Source of the DNA: Agrostemma githago
Taxonomy: Eukaryota > Streptophyta > Magnoliopsida > Caryophyllales > Caryophyllaceae
Direction: 5' to 3'
NCBI GenBank assembly: GCA_958450325.1
Contig: OY288243.1
Coordinates: 24,396,844 to 24,460,843 of the forward strand
DNA: 64,000 nt
Shown here: positions 12,109 to 23,500 of the stretch, in pieces
Numbering within the stretch: the stretch's first letter is position 1
Layout: the number at the start of each line of letters is the position of its first letter
Translations under genes and position numbers: made by a program
Notes under the pieces: model-generated
Seen by the model: only the letters and a program-made list of their open reading frames with translations
Told to the model about the DNA's origin: nothing
Databases searched by the model: none

Positions 12109-12116
12109 TATAAATA
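12109..12116 (+). promoter_or_regulatory. TATA box of LTR-like element
   Basis: TATAAATA followed by a C-run and a pyrimidine-rich stretch. It is positioned about 515 bp inside the element with GC-rich sequence upstream, the layout of a plant LTR U3/R boundary. Transcription would start about 30 bp downstream. Confidence 0.6.
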
Positions 12117-12320
12117 CCCCCCCTGCACACCCTAATTTCGACACAATTCTCATTCTTCTCTTCCCCCCTCTAAACTCTCGCTAAGGGCTCGCACTCCGAC
12201 AGCCGTGGCAAACGATCCACTCAATCGTATTTCCGATAAAAAAGCGACATCGACGCTACTCCTCACCTTCGAGCACCCCACTCAATACCGAGGTGCCTGC
12301 GATCGACTAGCTCAAAACTA

Positions 12321-12424
12321 GTAACGAAGTTCTGCCGGATTAGCCGCAGAACTAGTCCTTAGCAACGAAGCTCTGCCGGAGTAGCCGCGGGAAGGTCAAA
12401 CGGTAACGGAGTTCTGCCGGAGCC
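12321..12424 (+). repeat. 41-bp tandem repeat, about 2.5 copies
   Basis: The core AACGAAGYTCTGCCGGA recurs with starts at 12321, 12362 and 12403, an exact 41-bp spacing, each time after GTAACG- or GCAACG-like sequence. The third copy is cut short after TCTGCCGGAGCC. It lies downstream of the TATA box, in the presumed R/U5 part. Confidence 0.75.
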
Positions 12425-13459
12425 ACTGGTCAAGCTAGGAGGATCCGCCTGTTGATCGAGTCGTCACTAGGTTGCCATCTAAACAAAACTTTCCATATTT
12501 GTAATTTTTATTATTATGCATTACGGCAACACTAGATGTGGGCGCTAGGCCCACGAGCATCTACTAAAATACATAACGTCCCAACTTCAACCACAAATAC
12601 TAAAACACGCTAAATAGACCCGAGTAATTCCGAGATCCGTTCTCAAAATTATCCATGCATCGTGTCCCGTTTAGTGTATACTCCAAGGGTGCAACTCCTC
12701 ATTATGTGATTTACTTACATTCACATTTATAGTTTTTCGTATGATTTATTGCTTTTATGACCTTATAATCGCACGCTAAATCACTTAACGCGGAATTCAA
12801 AACGTAAAATAACTAAAACTAAACAAAGTGATGGTCGGGTTCCGTATTAGTCCGGATGCTCACCTTATTGGGTTCGACGCATCTCTATTAATACCGAACC
12901 GACGCATCTTAAGCAGAATACCAGGTAAGGTATAACACGAGAATTACTAATATCTGTATCATCACGTTAAAACTGATTTGCTAATACTTATAATATTAGT
13001 ACTCTCTACTCTCCTACATGCATCTTTTCATGACCTTCTTGTCATGTGAAATCGCATGCAAAGAATGTAAACACAACTACTTCGACGATAAAACTTACCT
13101 GTCCTTAAAAAAAACCGACATAACAAGAAACATAGGGTTAAAATAACGGATGTTACAGTACTTCCACCAAAACAAAAGAACTAGGATATCAGCCCACCGA
13201 TTGATTAGTAGAGACTGCTATAGTGCGGGCGGGATTGGGTGTTGACATCTATCGGATGTTGGCTTCCCAATACGTACCCTCACCCCTTACTCAGAATCGA
13301 CGGTTTCCGGATCTCCGAAACCATTGGCAATGAGAGTCATCCCAGGCATGGAGTGCTTAAGGGTACAAGTCTTTATCTTTAGGTCCCGTGCCACTCAACT
13401 TTGAGCCGGCAAGGGATCAAATGAGTTGAACGGTTTCCGAGTCTCCATAATTGACTCGG

Positions 13460-13472
13460 TGGCGACTCCACA
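13460..13472 (+). other. Possible tRNA-Arg-type primer site (TGGCGACTCCACA)
   Basis: TGGCGACTCC-type sequences are the usual primer-binding site of Tat/Ogre Ty3/Gypsy elements. Here it lies 308 bp before the right end of the insertion. It could also be ordinary U5 sequence if the element is a solo LTR. Confidence 0.35.
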
Positions 13473-13655
13473 AATCGGCAACGAATTCAGTTCACTAAAA
13501 AGGTCGCCTTACCAAACGAATCGGCCTTTAAACATTTACAACCACAACTCGATCGATTCCCAAACGGAAACGCGGGTGCCCACACCCGTCTAGTACAAGT
13601 ACAGATCGTCATCCAAATCGAGGTCCGACACTTCGCCCCAAATGCGAGATCGGAC

Positions 13656-13680
13656 CGGCCCCCGGAAGGGAAGGGGGCCG
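13656..13680. other. GC-only hairpin, 8-bp stem
   Basis: CGGCCCCC (13656-13663) pairs with GGGGGCCG (13673-13680) around a 9-base purine loop. It sits about 90 bp from the right end of the element. It may shape the RNA leader; no function is shown. Confidence 0.5.
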
Positions 13681-13768
13681 TGTGGGTGGCCTCCGCCACA
13701 GAATGAAAACCAGGTCGGTCCAGCGCGGGCACGAGCGGAGCGACGGGCGGTGCGGACGTATGTCCACA

Positions 13769-14221
13769 AGTTTCTGACTATCTCTGGACTACTCTTTGGA
13801 ACGGATATTTGTCCCTGGACTTTCTTCGAGATAGTTTCTTACTATCTCCAGACTACTCTTTGGAAGGATCTTTGTCTCTCAACTTTCTTCGAGATAATTT
13901 CTAAATATCTATGGACTAGTCTTTGGGACGGATCTTTGTCATCCCTGGACTTTCTTCGAGATAGTTTCTGGCTATCTACGGACAACTCTTTCGGACGGAT
14001 CTTTGTCCTTGGAGTTTCTTCGAGATAGTTTCCGACTACTCTGGACTACTCTTTGGGACAGATATTTGTCCCTGGACATTCTTTGAGATAGTTTCTCACA
14101 ATCTCTGGACTACTCTTTGGGACGGATCTTTGTCCGTGGACTTTCTTCGAGATAGTTTATAACTATCTCTGGACAACTCTTTGGGACGGATCTTTGTCCC
14201 TGGTCTTTCTTCAAGATAATA
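13769..14221 (-). repeat. Satellite fragment, minus orientation
   Basis: About seven monomers between two insertions. It includes the variants AATTTCTAAATATCTATGG near 13897 and CTTTGTCATCCCTGG near 13935, which recur in higher-order units at 31-47 kb, so it belongs to the same minus array. It ends in a GATAATA-type monomer that is the target of the next insertion. Confidence 0.94.
14217..14221. repeat. Target-site duplication TAATA, left copy
   Basis: Five bases before the TG of the 5' LTR, identical to 24150-24154. Uninterrupted monomers with GAGATAATATCTGAC occur at, for example, 26755 and 31587, showing the empty site. Confidence 0.88.
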
Positions 14222-17200
14222 TGTTACACCCCTGATTTTATAAAATAAAATAAAATTAAAGTTATATTCATATTTTTATTTTATTTACGATTTAACTCGT
14301 AATTCTTAAATTATTACAAAACGAATTTATCGTTTAATCGTTTCAAACTCCTAAAATTTTATTTGTCTCGGAGACTCTTCTTATATTTAAAAATATATTT
14401 TTATTTCTGTTTCGATTTATTTTATACATTTAATTTAATTCTTATCGAAAATCTATTTTGACGATTTACATTCTAAATTCTTTTTATTTATGTATATTTA
14501 AGCTGAATTTCTATTTTCGGCTCGAAGCTCATTTATTTTAAATTTTGTCAAAACATTTATTACGTTTTTTTTCGAGAAATTTATTTAATTCAATTTATCG
14601 AAGATTTATTATTTATCGGGAAATATTATTTCATTGTCTAATTATTTATTTCTATCAACTTAGTTTTCGTCTTAAGTAATTTATTTACTCATTTTATTTG
14701 ACGGTCCGATTAATTATTTAATTTTATTAACTGGTTTTAACTCGTTTTGTGGGTCAGTCAACTTATCGTCACGGAATTAGACTCTACCCTATTTAATTAA
14801 TCAATTCGTATACTATGTATGCTGGTTCTCGGAGTCTGTACACTTTCTTTTGGTGAGTGGAATCCAACCCACCTCAATTCACGTATTCAGTCCCTCATTA
14901 GTTATGTACATTCATCCCCTTATCCTTTTGTTTTCCTTTTCTCCTTATTCCCACCGCTTCATTTTTTTCCCTGTCCGCGTGTTACTGTCTCAGTGAAGGT
15001 AGCACCCATTTTCTTCTCCTTCTTCTGCTGCGTTTTTATCGATTCGATTGTTGATTTCTGGTGTGCCATTAACTCTGCTGCTGTCACGTTGTTATTTTGC
15101 CATCTCGTTTTATCGAGTTTCGGGTTCGGATTTCGGTTTCGTGGTTGTTTTTGCTATTGTCGTCCGCTTTTCTTCTTCTTCTTCTCGTTCTCCGTTCTGT
15201 TGCTGCTGCGTTTACTGCTTTGCTGTTGTCATTTTGCTTTCCTTCGTTGATCTGATGCTACTGTTGCTGCTATATCGATTTGTTGCCGCTGTTTAGAAAC
15301 GCTGATGCTGTCACGTTTGTTCCAGTTACTCGTTGGTGTCGTCATTTCCGCTACGGCCTTCTGCATTAATGGCCTGTTGTTGTCCTTTCGTCTCTTTATC
15401 TGTTTTTCCATTCTCTTCCTTCTGTCCGTGTTGTGCTGTTCACCGGAATTTGGCTCTGTTTTGCTTCGCTGCTGTGTGCTATTGTTCTTGCTGCGTTGTG
15501 TGTTGCTTTTGCGCTGCTGCTGTCATTTTTATTTCCGTGCCCCTGTTTTTTTCGGTTCCATGTCGTTGTTTTAGTCCTCTTGTCCTGCTTGTCTCGGTTC
15601 ATGTTGGATGTAATTTTGTTCGCACCTGCTGCTGTTCATGAAGCAAGCTGTTCTTGTTTGCTATTGCTATTTTTGCTCTCTCTTTCGATGCTTCTAATCT
15701 TCCCTTCACTCCTAGTTTTGATATTTTGATCATCTATCCCATCTTTTCTGTTTCCGACTTATGTCAATTACGCTCATCTCATTCTTTTGTTTCGTTTTCT
15801 TGAGTTCCGTGGTGGACCTTGCTAAGAAGACTAATGATTTTACAACCTGGAGATTGATTTGGAGCTTGGACTGATAAAGGACAAGTACGAGTTCGTTTCG
15901 GATGTCGACTTAAGGTAACTTTAGGACGTTACTCGATTTTATATCGTATGTTTGAGTAGTAGTATGTAGTAAATATTTTAACTTCGGTTTTTTAATTTTA
16001 GCTATTTATTATTGCTAATTAATTTTAAATCGTATGCCTTATAAATGTTTTACGACTTTCGATATCGTTTTATAAATCGTTAGTAAATTTAATTATTTAC
16101 GATCGTTATAATATTTTGTTGGTTATCGTGACACTAGTAACTAAATAATATCGATTTTATATTTTCTTCATATTTCGTTAATTTATAATTTTCACTCAAA
16201 ATCGTATTTTTATATTATAATCGAGATTTTTATACTTGTTCAATAAATTAATTTCGTTTGACGACTTATATTAATAAATAAGAAAATAGTCAATTTTGTT
16301 TTAAATACACTTCTAGTCGAGACTATTTTTCCCTAATGATTTCTCATTTGTCTACGACTGATTATTTTTAGTAAAATTAGTATTTTTTATTGATAAAATG
16401 TATTTGTTAAAAATAATCTAAAATCTTAATAAATCTCATTTCATTTATAAAACTCGTTGACTCAACTTATTTTTATATCGTTTTTCTTAAAATATCTCCT
16501 CTCTGAAAATTTATAGTTTTAACTCGATTTCCTAAATTATTTATAAAATACTATATAATGACTTATTATATTTTATTCTTATTTTGAGTAACGAATTTAG
16601 AAATATAATAAAGTTACGATAATGACTATAATAATAAAATGTTAATTTCGTTAGAAATGCTATTTTTATACATTGCACTAATTTTAATAACTTACGTATT
16701 TTCAATAAGACTATTTCTATTTTAAGTAAGTTTCTATTTATAGAAAGTTTCTCTTTTAATATAAATGGTTATTCCTTTTATCCATATCATTTATATTGAT
16801 TTTATTTAGTTTTGAAAATCGATAATGGCTGTTTTGGAGTTACGGAATGAGGACAAGTGTATGGGTAGAGTAATACAGTCTAGGGTATACGTTTTGCCAT
16901 CAACTATAAAGCTGGTGTGTCTATGTGAGACGCATTGGTCGTTGAACTGAGCATGGTTTGTGTTCAGGAGTGTGTATATTTTGACCTTAAACTTAGATAT
17001 CGCATCGTGTAAGTCGCCGTCCGGTTGAACTAGATTACGGTTGGTGTCCAGGAGGGGTGTACATTACTTAAGCCAGGACCTCACTGCACACAGTCCTGTT
17101 ATAGTTTGAGTTGCCTAGTTAGAGACCGAAGTCTAATTTGTTTTGACTAAGTTCTCGAAGCTAGTTTAGTATGATCCCAGTGAAAGTCTATTCCGTTGCA

Positions 17201-17683
17201 CTGATTGATTTCCATAACGCCATTTTTGAATATTATTATTATCGATTGATATTGACTTGCTGGTTTGCAAATGCTTTAAGTTTCGCTGAAAACTTATTTT
17301 TATTATATCGTTTTAATGTTTTCTCATTTTAATTATTTTGATATAGTAATACTATTATTTTTCCATATGATATAATAAGGCTGGGAGAACGTCCGAGTTA
17401 CTCCCCACTGACGTGGCTGCTATGTTTGTAACATCACAGGTATTTGCTGCTGGGTTTTGGGTGTGAGCTAGCGAGTAGCGTGGATCCTACTCTTTCTTCA
17501 TTCTTGTAATTTATAGATTTGTATAAACCCGTTTGGAGATTTTACTTTTAGCCCTTTTGTAAAAAGAAGCCTCTGTATTGACTTACCATTTCTTTTAATA
17601 AGATATAGTTTGTCAGTGTGTTTTAATCCCAACTCTACAGTGTTTCGGCCATTGTATTGCGTTAGATTTTCTAGGGGATTACA
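14222..17683 (+). repeat. 5' LTR, 3462 bp
   Basis: Starts TGTTACACCCC and ends GGGGATTACA. The first ~600 bp are AT-rich, followed by a pyrimidine-rich leader (about 14,880-15,790), then AT-rich sequence with GGTAAC near 15914, and a conserved 3' section from 16,840. Compared with the 3' LTR it lacks about 123 bp (joined at CCCTGT-CCGCGTG near 14973) and about 16-18 bp near 15852. The candidate acceptor CAG is CTG here (17260-17262). Frames of up to 143 codons in the leader read as Phe/Leu/Cys-rich low-complexity products of CT-rich DNA, not proteins I recognise. Confidence 0.9.
14880..15790 (+). other. Pyrimidine-rich leader tract in 5' LTR
   Basis: About 0.9 kb of strongly CT-biased top strand with repeated TTCTTC and GCTGTTGCTGC-like runs. 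Several overlapping frames of 80-143 codons exist in it on both strands, all low-complexity. The same tract lies at about 21,240-22,270 in the 3' LTR, where it is longer by about 123 bp and the matching frame reaches 171 codons. Frame length tracks base composition rather than conserved codons. Confidence 0.7.
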
Positions 17684-17685
17684 GT

Positions 17686-17697
17686 TGGTATTAGAGC
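17686..17697 (+). other. Primer-binding site, initiator Met tRNA type
   Basis: TGGTATTAGAGC differs by one base from the standard plant iMet primer site TGGTATCAGAGC and starts two bases after the 5' LTR end. The substitution could weaken priming. Confidence 0.88.
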
Positions 17698-20540
17698 ATT
17701 GTTGCTCCCGACGCTTACACCTGATTCTAGGAAAAATACAAGTAAATGATTTGAACATTAAAGAAATATTAGTGAGAGATGGGTAGAAACAAAATAAGAC
17801 TTAACTATTAGGTTTATATGTTCTTGTAACTCAATGACTAGCATTGAATATTTGTTTCTTTTATCGAGAAGAAGATGAATGAACAAGATGTCGATATGAT
17901 GCTGCTCCTGATCGGGACAAGTCCTGCTTAGAACTCTCAATACCTGCTGACTCGAATGGACAACTTTGTGCTACAAGGAAGATACAATGGTGATCTTTCA
18001 GCTCAGATTTAGTTTACTCAAGCTACAGGTTAGATGATCAAGAGTAGATTCCAGTTCCGTGACGGTGCAACAGACTCAGATGTGAAGTCACTTTGGATCC
18101 AGACGAAGCAACACAAGACTAGGGTGCTCGTGTCCCTACGAGATGATGAAGATACCCGCGAATTTCTTGTGGAACCTTGGAGGTCCGAAGATTCCCCTAT
18201 CGTTTTAGATCTTAGTTATCCAGGATCATCGATTCTTCTCCTTTTTCGTCTACTTCTTCTATAACTCTTCTTTTAAAAATTCTCGTCTTCATTCTTAAGG
18301 CAAACCTTCGATTAATTTTCCTACTTTACCATCCTTCCTCTTGAGATTCTTTTGTTTGACCGGATTCTGTCTTAGTGAACCCCGTGTTATAGATGTTTGA
18401 GGTTTAGTAAACCCTTGTTACCTGGTTTGAGGATTGTGAGTCTACCCTATCTTCTAAGCAAGTAAGAAATTATTGGGGATTGATTTGAATGACAACTTGT
18501 TGATTGATGGAATTAGGGTGATACTTTAGACACTGAACCTTGGGTTATAGGTTACTTTTATTATTTTGGAGTATTTAGAGTTGAACATATTTTGGGAATA
18601 GTGAGAGTATGTAATATTTGATGAGTACCTAATACCTGACCTAGAACCAAACCAAGTGTAACTGATAGCACTACTTTGGGATTCTTACCTGATGCTTATT
18701 TGATGGAGGCATCGCGAATATTTGGGATCTTAGAGTATTGTTAATTAGCCTGAGTGTTGTGGTACCATCAAAGGTTTTCGTTAATACCGTTAGAAATTTT
18801 GGTGGACATAGATTACCCGTGTTTCTTGAGGATTTGATCGTTGATCGTTGTTTAAGGTTGTAACCTACGAACTTTGGAGTTGACTGATCTAACTGGGATA
18901 AATTGTTGTTAACCTTGAAGAAGAAAATATATTGCACAATTAAAGGTTGGGATTGATCGCGTTGTTTTGAGGAATACTTAATGCGAATCATCTTGATGAA
19001 TTTTTTAGTTCAAAACTCTTTGACCAACGAGATTGTGGCTTCATTGAGTTAATAAATATTTTTGGTGGTTTCGCTGATACGATATGAAATGTGATGGATA
19101 TTTTCAGAAACCTTAGTCGAATGACGTGTTAGAAGATGTGAGTGTTTGCGTCATCACCTATAGGTTTGAGCGTGTCTGAGGATTTATTGTACCTTTCCCA
19201 ACTTCTGTACTTGTGGCATTATAAATATGTTGGTGATCATTTTGAGAATTTTGTACTCGAACATTGTCATATTGGTGGATCTGTTAATGTTCCTTGGGAA
19301 TTTTGGAGTATACCTCGAGTTCAAACCTTACGAGCTTTGGATTTAGGAGCTTTATCGTTACAAATTTGAGTATGTTGATGACCGTTGGAATTTTAATTGA
19401 TGAGATTAGATTGTAAAACAATTGTGGTTTAGTATCGTGTCGTTTGAACGATTGGATAATCATGTAAGACGTTTTTGGAGATATTGACTGAGTAGTACCA
19501 CCTAGTGCCTAATATTGGACTTATCGTTATTCGATGGAAATTAGGAACCCGTGTTTATGGGAGTCGTACCAGGATTCTCGAGATGGTTAATTTATTCTCT
19601 AATCCTTGAGAGCTCTATTTGACCCTCAATTTCGTGCTTCTCTTAGCTTTTCTTGAATTCTGCTATTCCTTTGTCAGTCAATCCTTTCGACTTCCTTATC
19701 GGGTTGAATCTTTTGTTTCGATTCGTCGTTGACTTTGACTCTTTTTATCTGTTTATCATTTCGCCGAACTTATGTTAAGAAAAGTTTGACTAATCTACAA
19801 ATTTTGATTTTCATAAAATTTTAACATTTTGAGTTATAAATTTCAAAACTTTGTATTTTGTTTTTGTTTTATTTTGGTCATGTTTCAAAATGCCTAAATA
19901 ATTTATTTTAAGGTATTTCGAAATTGTTTAAAATTTTAATATTGATTTTCAAGTGATCGAGATTTTATGAAAACTTTCTTAATTGCAAATATTTTGATTT
20001 CCATGAGATTATTAGAAAAAAATGGTTTAAAATTATCGAAAAATTTCGTATGTCTAAGTTTTTGTTTTATTGCCGATAGACTTTAAATCTGTTATCAAAA
20101 ATGTTTGACGACTGGTTCGATTTTTATTTACTAACTACAAACTTGATTTCTTAAATTTTGTTTGGTTTTAAAAACAAAATGTTGTCGAATTTTTTAATCA
20201 AAACGTTTTACCGTTGTTTTGAATATATTTGGGTATTCTTCCCCCACTAGGTTGTTTACAAATATTATTTATCGTCATTATTTTATAAAATCATTTTTTA
20301 ACTTGCGATTTTATTAATTTCAATGATTTTAAACTTTGGGAATTGAGCCCAACTCTTCTTCAAATAAATTTTGTCTTCGATTTCGATTTCATATCACGTT
20401 TGAAGTTGTAAATTTTTTTTTATTTAAAAAAAAAACGAGATTGTGATGCGAGTTAAACATTCTCTTTTTGTTCAAAATAATAACCTTGTTTTTCCATTCT
20501 ATTATTATGTTTTGTTAGTTTCGAGGACGAAACTTCTTTT
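17698..20540 (+). other. Non-coding internal region of the LARD-like element
   Basis: 2.84 kb between primer site and polypurine tract. I read all six frames as given by the open frames (17498-17940, 18034-18264, 18671-18991, 19142-19369) and see no zinc knuckle CX2CX4HX4C, DTG/DSG protease, YXDD reverse transcriptase or HHCC/DDE integrase signature. The second half (19,750-20,520) is T-rich. It could be replaced or decayed gag-pol sequence, or a conserved packaging leader as in LARDs. Confidence 0.7.
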
Positions 20541-20552
20541 AGTGGGGAAGAT
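20541..20552 (+). other. Polypurine tract
   Basis: AGTGGGGAAGAT lies directly before the TG of the 3' LTR and after GAGGACGAAACTTC. This is the expected plus-strand primer position for reverse transcription. Confidence 0.85.
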
Positions 20553-23500
20553 TGTAACACCCCTGATTTTATAAAATTAAATTAAATTAAAGTTATATTC
20601 ATATTTTTATTTTATTTACGATTTAACTCGTAATTCTTAAATTATTACAAAACAAATTCATCGTTTAATCGTTTCAAACTCGTAAAATTTTATTTGTCTC
20701 GGAGACTCTTCTTATATTTAAAAATATATTTTTATTTCTGTTTCGATTTATTTTATACATTTAATTTAATTCTTATCGAAAGTCTATTTCGGCGATTTAA
20801 ATTCTAAATTCTTTTTATTTATTTATATTTAAGCTGAATTTCTATTTCCGGCTCGAAGCTCATTTATTTTAAATTTCTTCAAAACATTTATTACGTTTTT
20901 TCGAGAAATTTATTTAATTCAATTTATCGAAGATTTATTATTTATCGGGAAATATTATTTCATCGTCTAATTATTTATTTCTATCAACTTCGTTTTCGTC
21001 TTGAGTAATTTATTTACTCATTTTATTTGACGGTCCGATTAATTATTTAATTTTATTAACTCGTTTTAACTCGTTTCGTGGGTCAGTCAACTTATCGTCA
21101 CGGAATTAGTCTCTACCCTATTTAATTAATCAATCTGTATACTACGTATGCTGGTTCTCGCAGTCTGTACACTTTCTTTTGGTGAGTGGAATCCAACCCA
21201 CCTCAATCACGTATTCAGCCCCTGATTATTTATGTACATTCATCCCCTTATCCTTTTGTTTTCCTTTACACCTTATTCCCACCGCTTCATTTTTTTCCCT
21301 GTTCTCTTCGTTCTTATCAACCGCTCTCCTCCATCTTTCTCCTTCATTTTTTTTCACCTGCCATCATCATCAATAAATCTATCTCTGCGCGCGTCCTCGG
21401 TTTCGATCACCCCTGCTTTCCTTCTCCGCGTGTTACTGTCTCAGTGAAGGTAGCACCCATTTTCTTCTCCTTCTTCCGCTGCATTTTTATCGATTCGATT
21501 GTTGATTTCTGGTGTGCCATTAACTCTGCTGTTGTTTCGTTGTTATTTTGCCATCTCGTTTTATCGAGTTTCGGGTTCGGGTTTCGGTTTCGTGGTTGTT
21601 TTTGCTATTGTCGTCCGCTTTTCTTCTTCTTCTTCTCGTTCTCCGTTCTGTTGCTGCTGCGTTTACTGCTTTGTTGTTGTCGTTTTGCTTTCCTTCGTTG
21701 ATCTGATGCTACCGTTGCTGCTATATCGATTAGTTGCCGCTGTTTAGAAACGCTGATGCTGTCACATTTGTTCATGTTACTCGTTGGTGTCGTCATTTCC
21801 GCTACGGCCTTCTGCATTAATGGCCTGTTGTTATCCTTCCGTCTCTTTGTCTGTTTTTCCATTCTCTTCCTTCTGCCCGTGTTGTGTTGTTCACCGAAAT
21901 TTGGCTCTGTTTTGCTTCGCTGCTGTGTGCTATTGTTGTTGCTGCGTTGTGTTGCTTTTGCGCTACTGCTGTCATTTTTTTTTCCGTGCCCCTGTTTCGC
22001 TCGGTTCCATGTCGTTGTTTTAGTCCTCTAGTCCTGCTTGTCTCGGTTCATGTTGGATGTAATTTTGTTCGCACCTGCTGCTATTCATGAAGCAAGCTAT
22101 TCTTGTTTGCTATTGCTATTTCTGCTCTCTCTTTCGATGCTTCTAATCTTCCTTTCACTCCGAGTCCTGATATTTCGATCATCTATCCCATCTTTTCTGT
22201 TTCCGACTTATGTCAATTACGCTCATCTCATTCTTTTGTTTCGTTTTCTTGAGTTCCGTGGTGGACCTTGCTAAGAAGACTAATGATTTTACAACCTGGA
22301 GCTTAAAGACATTGCTATCGATTTGGAGCTTGGACTGATAAAGGACAAGTACGAGTTCGTTTCGGATGTCGACTTAAGGTAACTTTAGGACGTTACTCGA
22401 TTTTATATCGTATGTTTGAGTAGTAGTATGTAGTAAATATTTTAACTTCGGTTTTTTAATTTTAGCTATTTATTATTGCTAATTAATTTTAAATCGTATG
22501 CCTTATAAATGTTTTACGACTTTCGATATCGTTTTATAAATCGTTAGTAAATTTAATTATTTACGATCGTTATAATATTTTGTTGGTTATCGTGACACTA
22601 GTAACTAAATAATATCGATTTTATATTTTCTTCATATTTCGTTAATTTATAATTTTCACTCAAAATAGTATTTTTATATTATAATCGAGATTTTAATACT
22701 TGTTCAATAAATTAATTTCTTTTGACGACTTATATTAATAAATAAAAAAATAGTCGATTTTGTTTTAAATACACTTCTAGTCGAGACTATTTTTCCCTAA
22801 TGATTTCTCATTTGTCTACGACTGATTACTTTTAGTAAAATCAGTATTATTTATTGATAAAATGTATTTGTTAAAAATAATTTGAAATCTTTATAAATCT
22901 CATTTCATTTATAAAACTCGTTGACTCAACTAATTTTTATATCGTTTTTCTTAAAATATCTCCTCTCTGAAAATTTATAGTTTTAACTCGATTTCCTAAA
23001 TTATTTATAAAATACTATATAATGACCTATTATATTTTATTTATATTTTGAGTAACGAATTTAGAAATATAATAAAGTTACGATAACGACGATAATAATA
23101 AAATGTTAATTTCATTAGAAATGCTATTTTTATACATTTCACTAATTTTAATAACTTACGTATTTTCTATAAGACTATTTCTATTTTAAGTAAGTTTCTA
23201 TTTATAGAAAGTTTTTCTTTTAATATAAACGTTTTTTTTTTTTATCCATATCATTTATATTGATTATATTTACTTTTGAAAATCGATAATGGCTGTTTTG
23301 GAGTTATGGAATGAGGACAAGTGTATGGGTAGAGTAATACAATCTAGGGTATACGTTTTGCCATCAACTATAAAGCTGGTGTGTCCGTGTGAGACGCATT
23401 GATCGTTGAACTGAGCATGGTTTGTGTTCAGGAGTGTATATATTTTGAACTTAAACTTAGATATCGCATCGTGTAAGTCGCCGTCGGGTTGAACTGGATT

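Larger units (their letters stand above)
11595..13768 (+). mobile_element. LTR-like element (solo LTR or LTR plus short leader), 2174 bp
   Basis: A GC-richer insertion that interrupts one satellite monomer. It starts TGTTGACACC and ends TGTCCACA, giving an imperfect 8-bp terminal inverted repeat (7 of 8) with TG...CA ends. The flanks TGTTT (11590-11594) and AGTTT (13769-13773) fit a 5-bp target duplication with one mismatch; 4 bp match exactly. It holds a TATA box, a duplicated GC-rich palindrome upstream of it, and a 41-bp tandem repeat downstream, as expected for U3 and R/U5 regions. No convincing protein is encoded. GGTGGCGACTCCAC near 13459 resembles tRNA-Arg primer sites of Tat/Ogre-type Ty3/Gypsy elements. 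If that is a true primer site, the LTR ends near 13455 and the last ~300 bp are internal leader. The single-LTR reading fits the ends better. The family is unassigned. Confidence 0.62.

Noticed and set aside
13642..14028. 128-codon open frame
   Set aside because: It starts inside the LTR-like element and runs across its right end into satellite, so it is a chance fusion.
14819..15729. Overlapping frames of 82-143 codons, Phe/Leu/Cys-rich, resembling membrane proteins
   Set aside because: They lie in a CT-rich LTR leader. Several frames and both strands are open at once, and the composition is low-complexity. The 3' LTR counterpart changes length through an indel.
18034..19369. Frames of 75-106 codons in the interior, considered as decayed gag or pol
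   Set aside because: No zinc knuckle, protease, reverse transcriptase, RNase H or integrase motif is visible, and the frames are on mixed strands. A profile search could change this.
21179..22274. Frames up to 171 codons in the 3' LTR
   Set aside because: Same CT-rich leader as in the 5' LTR. No domain is recognisable, and the frame is extended only by the 123-bp segment.
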